A stretch of DNA of 35,749 nt from Chloroflexota bacterium. Its GTDB lineage: Bacteria > Chloroflexota > Limnocylindria > Limnocylindrales > CSP1-4. This document shows, one piece after another, positions 25,004-32,036 of the stretch (the stretch's first letter is position 1; each line of letters starts with the position of its first letter). The DNA is taken from assembly GCA_004297395.1 (NCBI GenBank), contig SCUO01000030.1:1-35749 (forward strand), given 5' to 3'. The notes under the pieces were generated by a model. The model was not told the origin of the DNA. It was given only the letters and a program-made list of their open reading frames with translations, and did no database searches. A program made the translations under genes and the position numbers.

Positions 25004-25009
25004 TACAGT
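25004..25009 (+). promoter_or_regulatory. -10 element TACAGT of a leaderless ABC exporter mRNA
   Basis: TACAGT is followed by exactly six bases and then the GTG start at 25016. No Shine-Dalgarno sequence is present. The same TACAGT-N6-start occurs at 26867. Confidence 0.5.
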
Positions 25010-25015
25010 GCGCGG

Positions 25016-25990
25016 GTGACGACTGACGGGCTGGCCCTCGCGACCCGTGGGCTCCAGAAGCGCTACGGCTCGCGGCCCGCTCTCGCCGGGCTCGACCTGT
25101 CCGTGCCAACGGGCGTGGTCTACGGCTTCCTCGGCCCCAACGGGGCCGGCAAGACCACGACGATGCGCCTGCTGACCGGGCTCATCCACCCCGACGCCGG
25201 CTCGATCGAGGTCCTCGGCCGGCCGTTCGGGCGGCGTGACCGCCACCGCCTCTTCGAGGTCGGGGCGCTCATCGAATCGCCGTCGTTCTATCCGTACCTG
25301 AACGGGCGCGAGAACCTCCGGGCGCTGGCCGCGACCGGCGCCCCGGTGTCGGGCGCCAGGATCGAGGAGCTCCTCGAGCTGGTGGGTCTCCGCGACCGGG
25401 CGAAGGACAAGGTCCAGACCTACTCGCTGGGCATGAAGCAGCGGCTCGGGATCGCGGCGGCGCTCCTCAGCGACCCGCGCCTGCTCCTCCTCGACGAGCC
25501 GGCCAACGGCCTCGATCCGGCCGGCATCGTCGCCATGCGCGAGACGCTCCGGCACCTCGCCTCGACCGGCAAGACGGTCTTCGTGTCGAGCCACGTCCTG
25601 GGCGAGGTCCAGCAGCTGGCGGACGTCATCGGCATCATCGCCGCGGGCCGGCTCGTCAGGGAGGGTCCGATCGGCGAGCTCCTCCACGGCGAGGGCGAGG
25701 TCCGGGTCCGGGTCGCGGCCGACCAGGTCGAGCCTGCCCGGACCATCCTCGGCGGGCTGGCGACGCCCGACGCCGTCAGCGACGGCGCCGACGGCGACGG
25801 CTGGCTGGCGGTCCGGATCGGCGCCGGCCGGGCGGCCGACGTCAACCGGGCGCTGGCCGGAGCCGGGATCTTCGCCTCGGGCCTCGAATCCGGCTCCGAC
25901 CTCGAATCGCTGTTCCTCGAGCTGACCCAGGGCGACGGCTCGGGCGGCCACGAGGGGACCTTCTTCGGCGTGGCGGGAGGCTCGCGGTGA
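25016..25990 (+). CDS. ABC transporter ATP-binding protein (exporter type)
   Basis: The 324-residue ATPase resembles the bacitracin/multidrug exporter class (BcrA/CcmA type). Walker A is GPNGAGKT (40-47), the signature is YSLGMKQRLG, Walker B is LLLLDEPANGLDP, and FVSSHVLGEVQQL is the H-loop region. About 110 residues follow the ATPase core; that C-terminal part is characteristic of this class. The GTG start sits at the predicted transcription start. Its stop overlaps the next start as GTGA, so ATPase and permease are coupled. The exported substrate is unknown. Confidence 0.92.
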   Translation: MTTDGLALATRGLQKRYGSRPALAGLDLSVPTGVVYGFLGPNGAGKTTTMRLLTGLIHPDAGSIEVLGRPFGRRDRHRLFEVGALIESPSFYPYLNGRENLRALAATGAPVSGARIEELLELVGLRDRAKDKVQTYSLGMKQRLGIAAALLSDPRLLLLDEPANGLDPAGIVAMRETLRHLASTGKTVFVSSHVLGEVQQLADVIGIIAAGRLVREGPIGELLHGEGEVRVRVAADQVEPARTILGGLATPDAVSDGADGDGWLAVRIGAGRAADVNRALAGAGIFASGLESGSDLESLFLELTQGDGSGGHEGTFFGVAGGSR

Positions 25991-26805
25991 GGATCTTCGT
26001 GGCCAGCCTCCGCAAGCTCGTCCGGCGGCCGGCCAGCTTCGTGATCCTCGGCATCCTCATCGGCCTGCTGTCGCTCATCCTCATCGCCGTTGCCGCGACG
26101 GCGAGCCAACCGGATGCGCCGCCGGGCCAGCGAGCGGGTCTCCTGCTGGTGACGTTCCCCGGCGCCTACACGAGCATCCTGTCGTTCATCCTCGGCCTCG
26201 GCGGCTTGTTCGCCGTCATCTATGGCGCGGCCATCGCCGGTTCCGAGTGGTCGTGGGGGACGCTGAAGTCGGCCGTTGCCCGGGGCGAGAGCCGCAGCCG
26301 CTACCAGCTCCTGTCGTTCGCGGCGATCGCGTTGATGATCGGGGTCGGGGTGCTCATCGCCTTCGGCGCGGGGATCGTCGTCGCCGTCATCGGCGCCAAC
26401 ATCGCCGGCGTGTCGACGGATGGCCTGTCCGATGCCGAGACGCTCGGCACGATCCCCGAGCTCCTCGGGCGCGGCTGGCTGGCGACCGTCGAGGTCGGCG
26501 CCCTCGGGTTCGCGATCGCGACGCTGGCCCGGAGCCAACTCGCCGGGATCGGCGCCGGGATCGCCTTCTTCTTCGGTGAGCAGTTCGCGACCATCTTCCT
26601 GTCGGATGTCGTCAAGTACATGCCGTTCAACGCGGCCAATGCCGTCGTCGCGACGCCCGGCGAGGGCGGCTTCAGTGACGGCGGCGGCGGCCCGGTCATC
26701 TCGAGCCTCGAGCCGAACGAGGCGCTCGTCGTCGTCGTGGCCTGGCTCGTCGGCTCGCTGCTCGTCGCCACGCTGTTCACCGAGCGGGCCGAGATCTCGG
26801 GCTGA
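25987..26805 (+). CDS. ABC transporter permease (ABC-2 type)
   Basis: This 272-residue protein has about six hydrophobic helices: FVILGILIGLLSLILIAV, SILSFILGLGGLFAVIYG, FAAIALMIGVGVLIAFGAGIVVAVI, LATVEVGALGFAIATLA, QLAGIGAGIAFFFG and VVVVAWLVGSLLVATLF. The AIAGSEWSWGTLKSAVARGESRS segment between helices two and three is typical of ABC-2 permeases that pair with BcrA-type ATPases. The GTG start lies inside the stop of the ATPase gene. Together they make one exporter. Confidence 0.85.
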   Translation: MRIFVASLRKLVRRPASFVILGILIGLLSLILIAVAATASQPDAPPGQRAGLLLVTFPGAYTSILSFILGLGGLFAVIYGAAIAGSEWSWGTLKSAVARGESRSRYQLLSFAAIALMIGVGVLIAFGAGIVVAVIGANIAGVSTDGLSDAETLGTIPELLGRGWLATVEVGALGFAIATLARSQLAGIGAGIAFFFGEQFATIFLSDVVKYMPFNAANAVVATPGEGGFSDGGGGPVISSLEPNEALVVVVAWLVGSLLVATLFTERAEISG

Positions 26806-26866
26806 CGCCGGCCGGTCGCCGCCAAGTTGGCTCGGCTCCCGTCGGCACGCGACCCGCGCGCTGGAC

Positions 26867-26872
26867 TACAGT
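26867..26872 (+). promoter_or_regulatory. -10 element TACAGT of a leaderless mRNA
   Basis: TACAGT is followed by six bases and the ATG at 26879, exactly as at 25004-25018. Confidence 0.5.
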
Positions 26873-26878
26873 TCGGCC

Positions 26879-27145
26879 ATGAAGGGCGATCGAGTCGAGG
26901 CGGTGGTCGACACGGGCCAGGGGACCCAGACGTTCGAGATCGCGGCCACGAAGGCGGGCCGGCGGATCGAGGTCGTGACGAGCCGCGGCGTCGTCGAGGT
27001 CCGCGAGGTGACTCGCTCGGGCACGCCCGTCCGGACCGGCCGGTTCATGGCCAATCGCCTCATCGCCCTCGTCGAGCACCCGGCGGCCGACGAGCGCGGC
27101 CGGGTGGAGATCTCCACCCGGCATCGGCTCCAGCCGAGAACCTGA
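26879..27145 (+). CDS. Small hypothetical protein, 88 residues
   Basis: I do not recognise a family. The protein is basic and has a repeated beta-strand pattern (VEAVVDTGQGTQTFEI, RRIEVVTSRGVVEVREVT), with no cysteines, signal or membrane segment. The reading frame is open far upstream through the permease gene, but the ATG with the TACAGT-N6 arrangement marks a separate gene with its own start. The codon pattern (G/C at nearly every third position) supports it as real coding sequence. It may be a small RNA- or DNA-binding protein, but nothing proves that. Confidence 0.65.
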   Translation: MKGDRVEAVVDTGQGTQTFEIAATKAGRRIEVVTSRGVVEVREVTRSGTPVRTGRFMANRLIALVEHPAADERGRVEISTRHRLQPRT

Positions 27146-27192
27146 CCGGTCCCGTCGGGACCGCCGGCCCTCGCGCGTCTTTCGGACAGGAC

Positions 27193-27369
27193 TCAGCCGG
27201 CCGAGCCTGCGGCCATCGGCCGGGCCATCTCGACCAGGGTCTTGAGGCCGGACACGATGAAGACGATGCCGCCGCCGAACTCGTCGGCCGTCTTCGAGCC
27301 TTCGATGAGCCCGGTCGTGGTGACCGTCAGCTTCGTGGCGGGCTGCGGAGATGGGCACCAGCACCAGGG
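27193..27369 (-). pseudogene. Remnant of an SRPBCC (AHSA1-like) protein, C-terminal end
   Basis: On the minus strand the frame ending at 27193 reads KLTVTTTGLIEGSKTADEFG then GGIVFIVSGLKTLVEMARP, which matches the last strand and long final helix of SRPBCC/AHSA1 proteins. No start codon or earlier domain is present; the frame runs back only to a stop near 27430. In a neighbouring frame a signal-peptide-like stretch (LPCLVSLAALVLVPISA) occurs upstream. The remainder of the 384-base interval 27146-27529 holds nothing else I can support. Confidence 0.5.
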
Positions 27370-27529
27370 CGGCGAGCGAGACGAGGCACGGAAGCCAGGC
27401 GCTCGGTCGTCGGATCCAGATGTGCATGTCCAGCCTCATCCGATCATCGTCCTGACCGTCCCAGCCGTCCTTGACGCAATGGCCCGCCAGTCGCGTGGTA
27501 GTGCGTCGGGTCGGGCGGGCGCGTGCGAC

Positions 27530-28006
27530 TCAGGTCTGCTCGCGGAGCTTGCGCTCGATGTCGCGGCGATGGCCGTGGTAGTGGCCGATGAGGACCCGCT
27601 TGACGGTCTCGGCGAGGGTCTCGCCACGGGCCCGAGGGGGCCGGGTGGGCAGGGTCAGCTCGTCGTCGCTCATGCTCGAGATGAGTGCATCCCCGTCTTC
27701 GGTCCGGCGGCGGATGAGGTCCATGGCCTCGGGTGCGGACATCGATGTCGTCAGCTCCAGCCGCTCGATCGGCGGGCGCCGTGACGGCACCTCCTGCCCG
27801 ATGGTCAGCCGGACGATCCACTGGTGATACACGGTCGCCTCGGCGACGTGGGCAGCGTCCTTGCCGACCGACCAGACGCCCGGGCCGGGCAGGCGCGACC
27901 ATCGCTCCGGCTCGATCTCCTCGAGGACTGCGAGCAGGTCTGCGGCGGCGGTTCGAAGGTCCGTCGCGAGCCTGGCGGCGCGTTGGGAGCCGGCGCGGAC
28001 TGTCAT
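27530..28006 (-). CDS. DinB-like four-helix protein
   Basis: The 158-residue protein has the DinB/maleylpyruvate-isomerase-like plan. An N-terminal helix is followed by GVWSVGKDAAHVAEATVYHQWIV, which has the first conserved His, and the C-terminal helix contains LIGHYHGHRRDIERKL, whose histidines would complete the metal site. DinB superfamily proteins are metal-binding helical bundles, some acting as thiol-dependent transferases with bacillithiol or mycothiol. The ATG is preceded by a GACAAT -10-like box at exactly six bases, another leaderless arrangement. It is a stand-alone gene. Confidence 0.75.
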   Translation of the reverse strand: MTVRAGSQRAARLATDLRTAAADLLAVLEEIEPERWSRLPGPGVWSVGKDAAHVAEATVYHQWIVRLTIGQEVPSRRPPIERLELTTSMSAPEAMDLIRRRTEDGDALISSMSDDELTLPTRPPRARGETLAETVKRVLIGHYHGHRRDIERKLREQT

Positions 28007-28012
28007 GGGTCG

Positions 28013-28018
28013 ATTGTC
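28013..28018 (-). promoter_or_regulatory. -10 element GACAAT of a leaderless DinB-like mRNA
   Basis: On the minus strand GACAAT is followed by six bases and the ATG at 28006. No ribosome-binding sequence is present. Confidence 0.4.
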
Positions 28019-28163
28019 CGGGATCGAATGGGAGCTCGTGGCGGCGACGCTGCTGATGCAGGTTGCGGCCGGTCGCCATGCCCAGGTCAGACACGAACCC
28101 GGGTGGCACGGGACGGAGGCGCGAACGCGAAAGCGCTGGTTCGAGGCCCACCTAGCACGGGGG

Positions 28164-28205
28164 TGCGTAGTGAGCCCAACCCGCGGGTGCGCGCCTGCTC
28201 ACGCA
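28164..28205. other. Bulged stem-loop in the 316-base gap between DinB-like and rhodanese genes
   Basis: TGCG..TGAGC (28164-28175) can pair with GCTCACGCA (28197-28205), leaving a three-base bulge; the loop contains the palindrome ACCCGCGGGT. It lies downstream of the rhodanese stop on the minus strand and may end that transcript. The rest of the gap 28007-28322 shows no gene; several open frames there lack start sites and homology. Confidence 0.3.
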
Positions 28206-28322
28206 CCGCGGGGGTTCGTAGCTGATCGAGAATGGGGCCTCGGTGGCGCGCGACGCCTGGGCTCGTGGCTGGCGAAGCCGCGGCTCGCGGACAGCCCCTG
28301 GGGCCCGGGCCCGCCGGTCTCC

Positions 28323-28781
28323 TCAGCCGCCGGTTTCGATCGGCAGCCCGGCGCTCTCCCAGTCGGTCATGCCGCCGGCCATCGACGTCACCGCGCCGAA
28401 GCCGGCGCCGAGCAGGATGTCGCGGCCCTGGGCGCTCCGGTTGCCGGACCGGCAGACGACCACGATCGACTGCCCCTCGGGCACCTCGCCGATCCGAGTG
28501 GCGAGCTCGCCGAGCGGGATGAGCGTCGCCCCGGGGATGTGCCCTGCGGCCCACTCGTCGGGCTGCCGGACGTCGAGCATGAACGCGCCGCCGTCCCGGA
28601 GCGCAGCCGCCTCGACGACGCTGACGGTCAGGGCCAGCGCGCCAGCCGGCGATGCCTCGGCCGAACCGGCCGGGGCGGTGCCCACCGGGCTCGAGGCCGG
28701 CGATGCCGCCGGTGAGCACGCCGCGAAGGCGGCACCGATAACCAGGACGATGGCGAGGCTCGAAGCAAGGGCGCGCGACAT
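28323..28781 (-). CDS. Rhodanese-like domain lipoprotein
   Basis: The 152-residue protein begins with a lipoprotein signal (SSLAIVLVIGAAFAAC) and a short Ala/Ser/Pro linker. A single rhodanese domain follows: FMLDVRQPDEWAAGHIPGA, then the active-site loop VVCRSGNRSAQ with the catalytic cysteine, and MAGGMTDWESAGLP at the end. Single-domain rhodaneses carry sulfur as a persulfide; this one would act outside the membrane, tethered by lipid. GGAG stands six bases before the ATG at 28781; the open frame extends further upstream but that part lacks a start of its own. Confidence 0.9.
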   Translation of the reverse strand: MSRALASSLAIVLVIGAAFAACSPAASPASSPVGTAPAGSAEASPAGALALTVSVVEAAALRDGGAFMLDVRQPDEWAAGHIPGATLIPLGELATRIGEVPEGQSIVVVCRSGNRSAQGRDILLGAGFGAVTSMAGGMTDWESAGLPIETGG

Positions 28782-28973
28782 CTCGGACTCCAACTGCGGA
28801 CTGCCCGCCACGATCGGTGGCGGCGGCGATCCGGAGCAAGGGCCATCCGGCGTGTCGAGGTCGGGACCGAGGGCCCCGGACTCAGGATGGCGCCGGCCGC
28901 AGGTGCGCACCAGCCACGCCCTCGGGGAATACGCGCCGTGATCTGACCTGTTCGTCGGCGATCATGGACGGCC

Positions 28974-29453
28974 ATGGAACCCATCCCGCCCGAGGCGCTG
29001 CTGGCCGACGCCGCCCCCCCGATGCGCGAGGTTGCCGAGTGGCTTCGGGGCGTCGTGCGGCGGGCCCTCCCGGGCTCGACGGAGCGGGTCCGGACCGGCT
29101 GGCGAATCATCGGCATCGATGTCCCCGTCCGGCGACGGCTCCAGTACGTCGCCTGGATCATGGTCGAGGGCGAGCACGTCCACCTCGGCTTCCCGCACGG
29201 CATCCTGCTGGGCGATCCGGAGCATCTCCTCGAGGGCGTCGGGATCACGAAGCGGGCGCGCTGGGTGACGCTCACGCGCGAGGACGAGCTGCCCGAGCCC
29301 GTCCTCGCGGGACTGCTCCACGAGGCGGTCCGGGTCTCGTCGCTGCCGGCCGGCGAGCAGACCCTCCTCCGGATCGCCCACGAGGAGGCCGAAGGGGCAG
29401 GGGGTGCTGAGGAGGCCGAAGTGCGCAGAGGGCGAGGCCGAAAGCCTCGCTGA
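28974..29453 (+). CDS. DUF1801 family protein
   Basis: The 159-residue protein resembles the YdhG/DUF1801 fold: EVAEWLRGVVRRALPGSTERVRTGW, YVAWIMVEGEHVHLGFPHG and KRARWVTLTREDELPEPVLAGLLHEAVR. The function of the family is not established. The last 20 or so residues (EEAEGAGGAEEAEVRRGRGRKPR region) are low complexity and include a duplicated GAGGAGGCCGAAG. A GATCAT -10-like box lies eight bases before the ATG with no ribosome site. A perfect hairpin forms from its last codons, just before lipB. Confidence 0.75.
   Translation: MEPIPPEALLADAAPPMREVAEWLRGVVRRALPGSTERVRTGWRIIGIDVPVRRRLQYVAWIMVEGEHVHLGFPHGILLGDPEHLLEGVGITKRARWVTLTREDELPEPVLAGLLHEAVRVSSLPAGEQTLLRIAHEEAEGAGGAEEAEVRRGRGRKPR
29432..29450 (+). 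terminator. Stem-loop inside the last codons of the DUF1801 gene
   Basis: GCGAGGC and GCCTCGC flank a CGAAA loop, ending at the base before the TGA stop. It separates the DUF1801 transcript from the lipB promoter 16 bases further on. No T-run follows. Confidence 0.4.
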
Positions 29454-29466
29454 AGGCAGCCCCTGC

Positions 29467-29472
29467 TATCGT
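29467..29472 (+). promoter_or_regulatory. -10 element TATCGT of a leaderless lipB mRNA
   Basis: TATCGT is followed by six bases and the ATG at 29479, which decides the lipB start over the longer open frame from 29404. Confidence 0.5.
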
Positions 29473-29478
29473 CAGCGC

Positions 29479-30282
29479 ATGGATGGAGGACCGGATCGGG
29501 AACCGCCGATGCCGGATGCGCGCACCGGCGACCCGATCGCCGCGACATGGCTCGGCCGGATCGCCTATCGCGAGGCGTGGGCACTCCAGAAGCGGCTCGT
29601 CGACGCCCGCGTGGCCGACGAGATCCCGGACATGCTCCTCGTCCTCGAGCACGATCCCGTCCTGACCCTCGGCAAGAACGCCGAGGAGGGGCACGTCCTC
29701 GCCTCGGCCAAGGACCTCCGTCGGCGGGGCATCGAGGTCCTCCGGGTCGAGCGCGGCGGCGAGGTCACCTACCACGGCCCCGGCCAGCTCGTGGCCTACC
29801 CGATCCTCCGACTCGGCGGGCGCGGCCTCCTCGTGCGGCCGCTCGTCCGGGCCCTCGAGGAGGCGATGATCGAGACCTGCGCCACGTTCGGCGTCGAGGC
29901 CTCCCGGCGCGACGGTCATCCAGGCTGCTGGGTGCTCGAGGACGGTCGCCCGCCGCGCAAGATCGGCGCCCTCGGAATCCGGATCGAGCGCGGCGTGAGC
30001 TATCACGGCATCGCCCTCAACGTGGACCCCGACCTCCGCGACTTCGAGCTCATCGATCCCTGCGGGATGCCGGGCCTCGTCTCGACCTCGATCGCGGAGG
30101 AGCTCGGCCGGACGGCCGAGCCGCCCACGACCGAGGTCGTCCGCCGCGCCGCCGAGGTCTTCGCGGCAGCCCTCGGTCGCGCGCTCGGGGCGCGGATCGA
30201 CTGGCGGCCGCGGACTCCGGAGCAGCTGGGCACGCTCGCGGCCGTCGGAGCCGGCGCCGGCGCCGGGGCAGGGACCCCCTGA
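29479..30282 (+). CDS. lipB: Octanoyltransferase LipB
   Basis: The 267-residue protein has the LipB signature RGGEVTYHGPGQLVAYPI (92-109), the catalytic Lys161 in KIGALGIRI and the catalytic Cys195 in IDPCGMPGL. LipB moves octanoate from acyl carrier protein to lipoyl domains of the 2-oxoacid dehydrogenases and the glycine cleavage H protein, making the substrate of lipoyl synthase. An N-terminal extension of about 20 residues and an Ala/Gly-rich tail are unremarkable. No lipA is adjacent; the next gene is a GalT-like protein starting one base after the stop, so the two are co-transcribed. Confidence 0.95.
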   Translation: MDGGPDREPPMPDARTGDPIAATWLGRIAYREAWALQKRLVDARVADEIPDMLLVLEHDPVLTLGKNAEEGHVLASAKDLRRRGIEVLRVERGGEVTYHGPGQLVAYPILRLGGRGLLVRPLVRALEEAMIETCATFGVEASRRDGHPGCWVLEDGRPPRKIGALGIRIERGVSYHGIALNVDPDLRDFELIDPCGMPGLVSTSIAEELGRTAEPPTTEVVRRAAEVFAAALGRALGARIDWRPRTPEQLGTLAAVGAGAGAGAGTP

Positions 30283-30283
30283 C

Positions 30284-31279
30284 ATGGCTGCCGGGCTGTT
30301 CGAGCTGCGCAAGGACCCGATCACCGGCTGGTGGGTCGCGACCGTCGTCGACCGGGCCTTCCACCGCGACCGCTTCGCCCGCGCCGCGGAGCGGATCGAC
30401 GACGGCGGCGATTGCCAGAACTGCCGCCTGCCCGAGGGCGACGGCGTCCGCCTCCGGGTCCTGAAGGACTACGCCTTCCACGTCGTCGGGACCGAGGACG
30501 AGGCGAGGCAGCTCGACGGCCAGCTCGCCCAGGTCGCCATCTCCGGCGCCCGCGCGGCCGGCAGCTGGCGGACGGTCGTGGCGCCGCCCGGCGAGCATCG
30601 AGCCCTCCACCAGGTCGGATCGGCGATCGTCGAGGCGCTCGTGACGAGCGCCCGGGACGCGGTCGCCGCCGCCCGGGACGCCGAGCAGACCGACTACCTC
30701 CAGGTGGTCCAGAACTGGGGCGCCCAGTCGGGTGCCAGGACGAACCACCTGTGCCTCGAGTTCTACGACCTGCCCCAGATTCCGCATCGCATCGCCGAGG
30801 AGCTCGGCGGGGCCGCCCGCTACGTGATCCGCGAGGGCGAGTGCCCCTGGTGCCGGCTCGTCCGTGACGCCCCGCGCGCCCCGGAGCGGCTCGTCTGGGA
30901 GGACGCCGACAGCGTGGTCGTGGCGCCCTGGGCGTCGCGCTCGGCGTTCGAGCTGTGGATCGTGCCCCGCCGCCACGAGGCCGACTTCGGGCGGGCCACG
31001 GAGGCCGACATCCGGGCGACGGGAGCGGCGCTGCGTCACGTCCTGAACACCCTCGCCCGGACGCTCGATGGGCCGCCCTACAACCTGATCCTCCACACGG
31101 CCCCGTTGCGCGAGCGCGTGGACGCCACGTACCACTGGCACTGGGAGGTCCACCCACGCCTGCGCGAGATCGCCGGCCTGGAGCTCGGGACGGGTCTGCC
31201 GGTGAATCCGGTCTCGCCCGAGGACGCCGTGGAGGAGCTCCTCGCCCGAGCCGCCGGGGTCGCGGAGACCGCCGGTTGA
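30284..31279 (+). CDS. GalT-like (HIT superfamily) protein with altered catalytic motif
   Basis: The 331-residue protein has the overall plan of galactose-1-phosphate uridylyltransferase: ITGWWVATVVDRAFHRDRF at the N-terminus, CQNC (44-47) and CPWC (about 187-190) as possible metal ligands, VVQNWGAQSGARTNH, and the second-half motif YHWHWEVHPRLREIAGLELGTG. The nucleophile motif HPHSQ of GalT is replaced by NHLCLE, so uridylyl transfer by the classical route is doubtful. The family resembles the uncharacterised GalT-like proteins listed under DUF4921. It starts one base after lipB stops. Nucleotide phosphorylase or a non-catalytic role are both possible. Confidence 0.8.
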   Translation: MAAGLFELRKDPITGWWVATVVDRAFHRDRFARAAERIDDGGDCQNCRLPEGDGVRLRVLKDYAFHVVGTEDEARQLDGQLAQVAISGARAAGSWRTVVAPPGEHRALHQVGSAIVEALVTSARDAVAAARDAEQTDYLQVVQNWGAQSGARTNHLCLEFYDLPQIPHRIAEELGGAARYVIREGECPWCRLVRDAPRAPERLVWEDADSVVVAPWASRSAFELWIVPRRHEADFGRATEADIRATGAALRHVLNTLARTLDGPPYNLILHTAPLRERVDATYHWHWEVHPRLREIAGLELGTGLPVNPVSPEDAVEELLARAAGVAETAG

Positions 31280-31299
31280 TGACGCCGCGTCACATCACC

Positions 31300-31320
31300 C
31301 CGAGGTGCCCCGTCCCTCGG
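31300..31320 (+). terminator. Weak stem-loop after the GalT-like gene
   Basis: CCGAG and CTCGG flank an 11-base loop, 20 bases after the stop codon. There is no T-run. Confidence 0.25.
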
Positions 31321-31376
31321 CATGGTGGCGCGCGACACCTTTGCTCCGCGCCGACGCCCATCACGGAAGGACCTGG

Positions 31377-32036
31377 ATGCTCGGCAGCAGCGAGCCGGGG
31401 GGCTTCGCGATCGCGAACGGCGCCATCGAGCGCCCGCTGGTCGGCACCCCGATGACGGGTACCTGGGACCGCGAGGGTGCGGGCGCCTTCGTCGAGGCGC
31501 TCTTCGCCAAGCACCACGGCGAGATCTACGCCTACCTCGTCCGGATGCTTCGCGACCCCGAGCTCGCCGCGGACCTCACCCAGGACGCGTTCGTCAAGGC
31601 CTACCGCGCCTACGACACCCTCGAGAAGGACGAGAACGCGCGGGCCTGGCTCTACCAGATCGCCCATCGCGTCGCCCTCGATGACCTTCGGCGCCGGAAG
31701 ATCGTCCGGTTTCTGCCGTTCACCGGTGAATCGAAGGGCTCCTCGCCGTCGGCCGAGCGGCTGGCGATGGACCTCCGCCTGTCCGGTCCGCTCGAGCGGG
31801 CGATGGCAAGGATCCCGGAGCGCCAGCGGGCCGCGCTCCTCCTGGCCGAGGTCCATGACCTGACCGGCCTCGAGCTGGCCGCCGCCCTCGGCGTCAGCCA
31901 CGTGGCCGCCCGGGCACTTCTCACCCGCGCCCGCCAGAGCCTGCGCGAGGCGCTCGCGGCCGAGAAGGCCGCCGAGGCCGCGGCCGAGGCCGAGCGCGAT
32001 GCCGCGTACGCCCGCGGCCACGGGACGGGCCGATGA
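31377..32036 (+). CDS. ECF-type RNA polymerase sigma factor
   Basis: The 219-residue protein has sigma2 (about 25-95; FAKHHGEIYAYLVRMLRDPE, LTQDAFVKAYRAYDTL, ARAWLYQIAHRVALDDLRRRK) and sigma4 (about 130-185; RIPERQRAALLLAEVHDLTG, ELAAALGVSHVAARALLTRAR), ending in a charged Ala/Glu tail. The ATG at 31377 has GGAAGG six bases upstream and is preferred over the longer frame from 31305. Its stop overlaps the start of the membrane anti-sigma gene as ATGA, the usual coupling of a sigma factor with its inhibitor. The target promoters are unknown. Confidence 0.92.
   Translation: MLGSSEPGGFAIANGAIERPLVGTPMTGTWDREGAGAFVEALFAKHHGEIYAYLVRMLRDPELAADLTQDAFVKAYRAYDTLEKDENARAWLYQIAHRVALDDLRRRKIVRFLPFTGESKGSSPSAERLAMDLRLSGPLERAMARIPERQRAALLLAEVHDLTGLELAAALGVSHVAARALLTRARQSLREALAAEKAAEAAAEAERDAAYARGHGTGR

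Noticed and set aside
28120-28160. TTCGA motif resembling a tRNA T-arm (GCTGGTTCGAGGCCCAC)
   Set aside because: The five-base stem does not pair (GCTGG against CCCAC has mismatches), and no acceptor, D-arm or anticodon arm fits around it.
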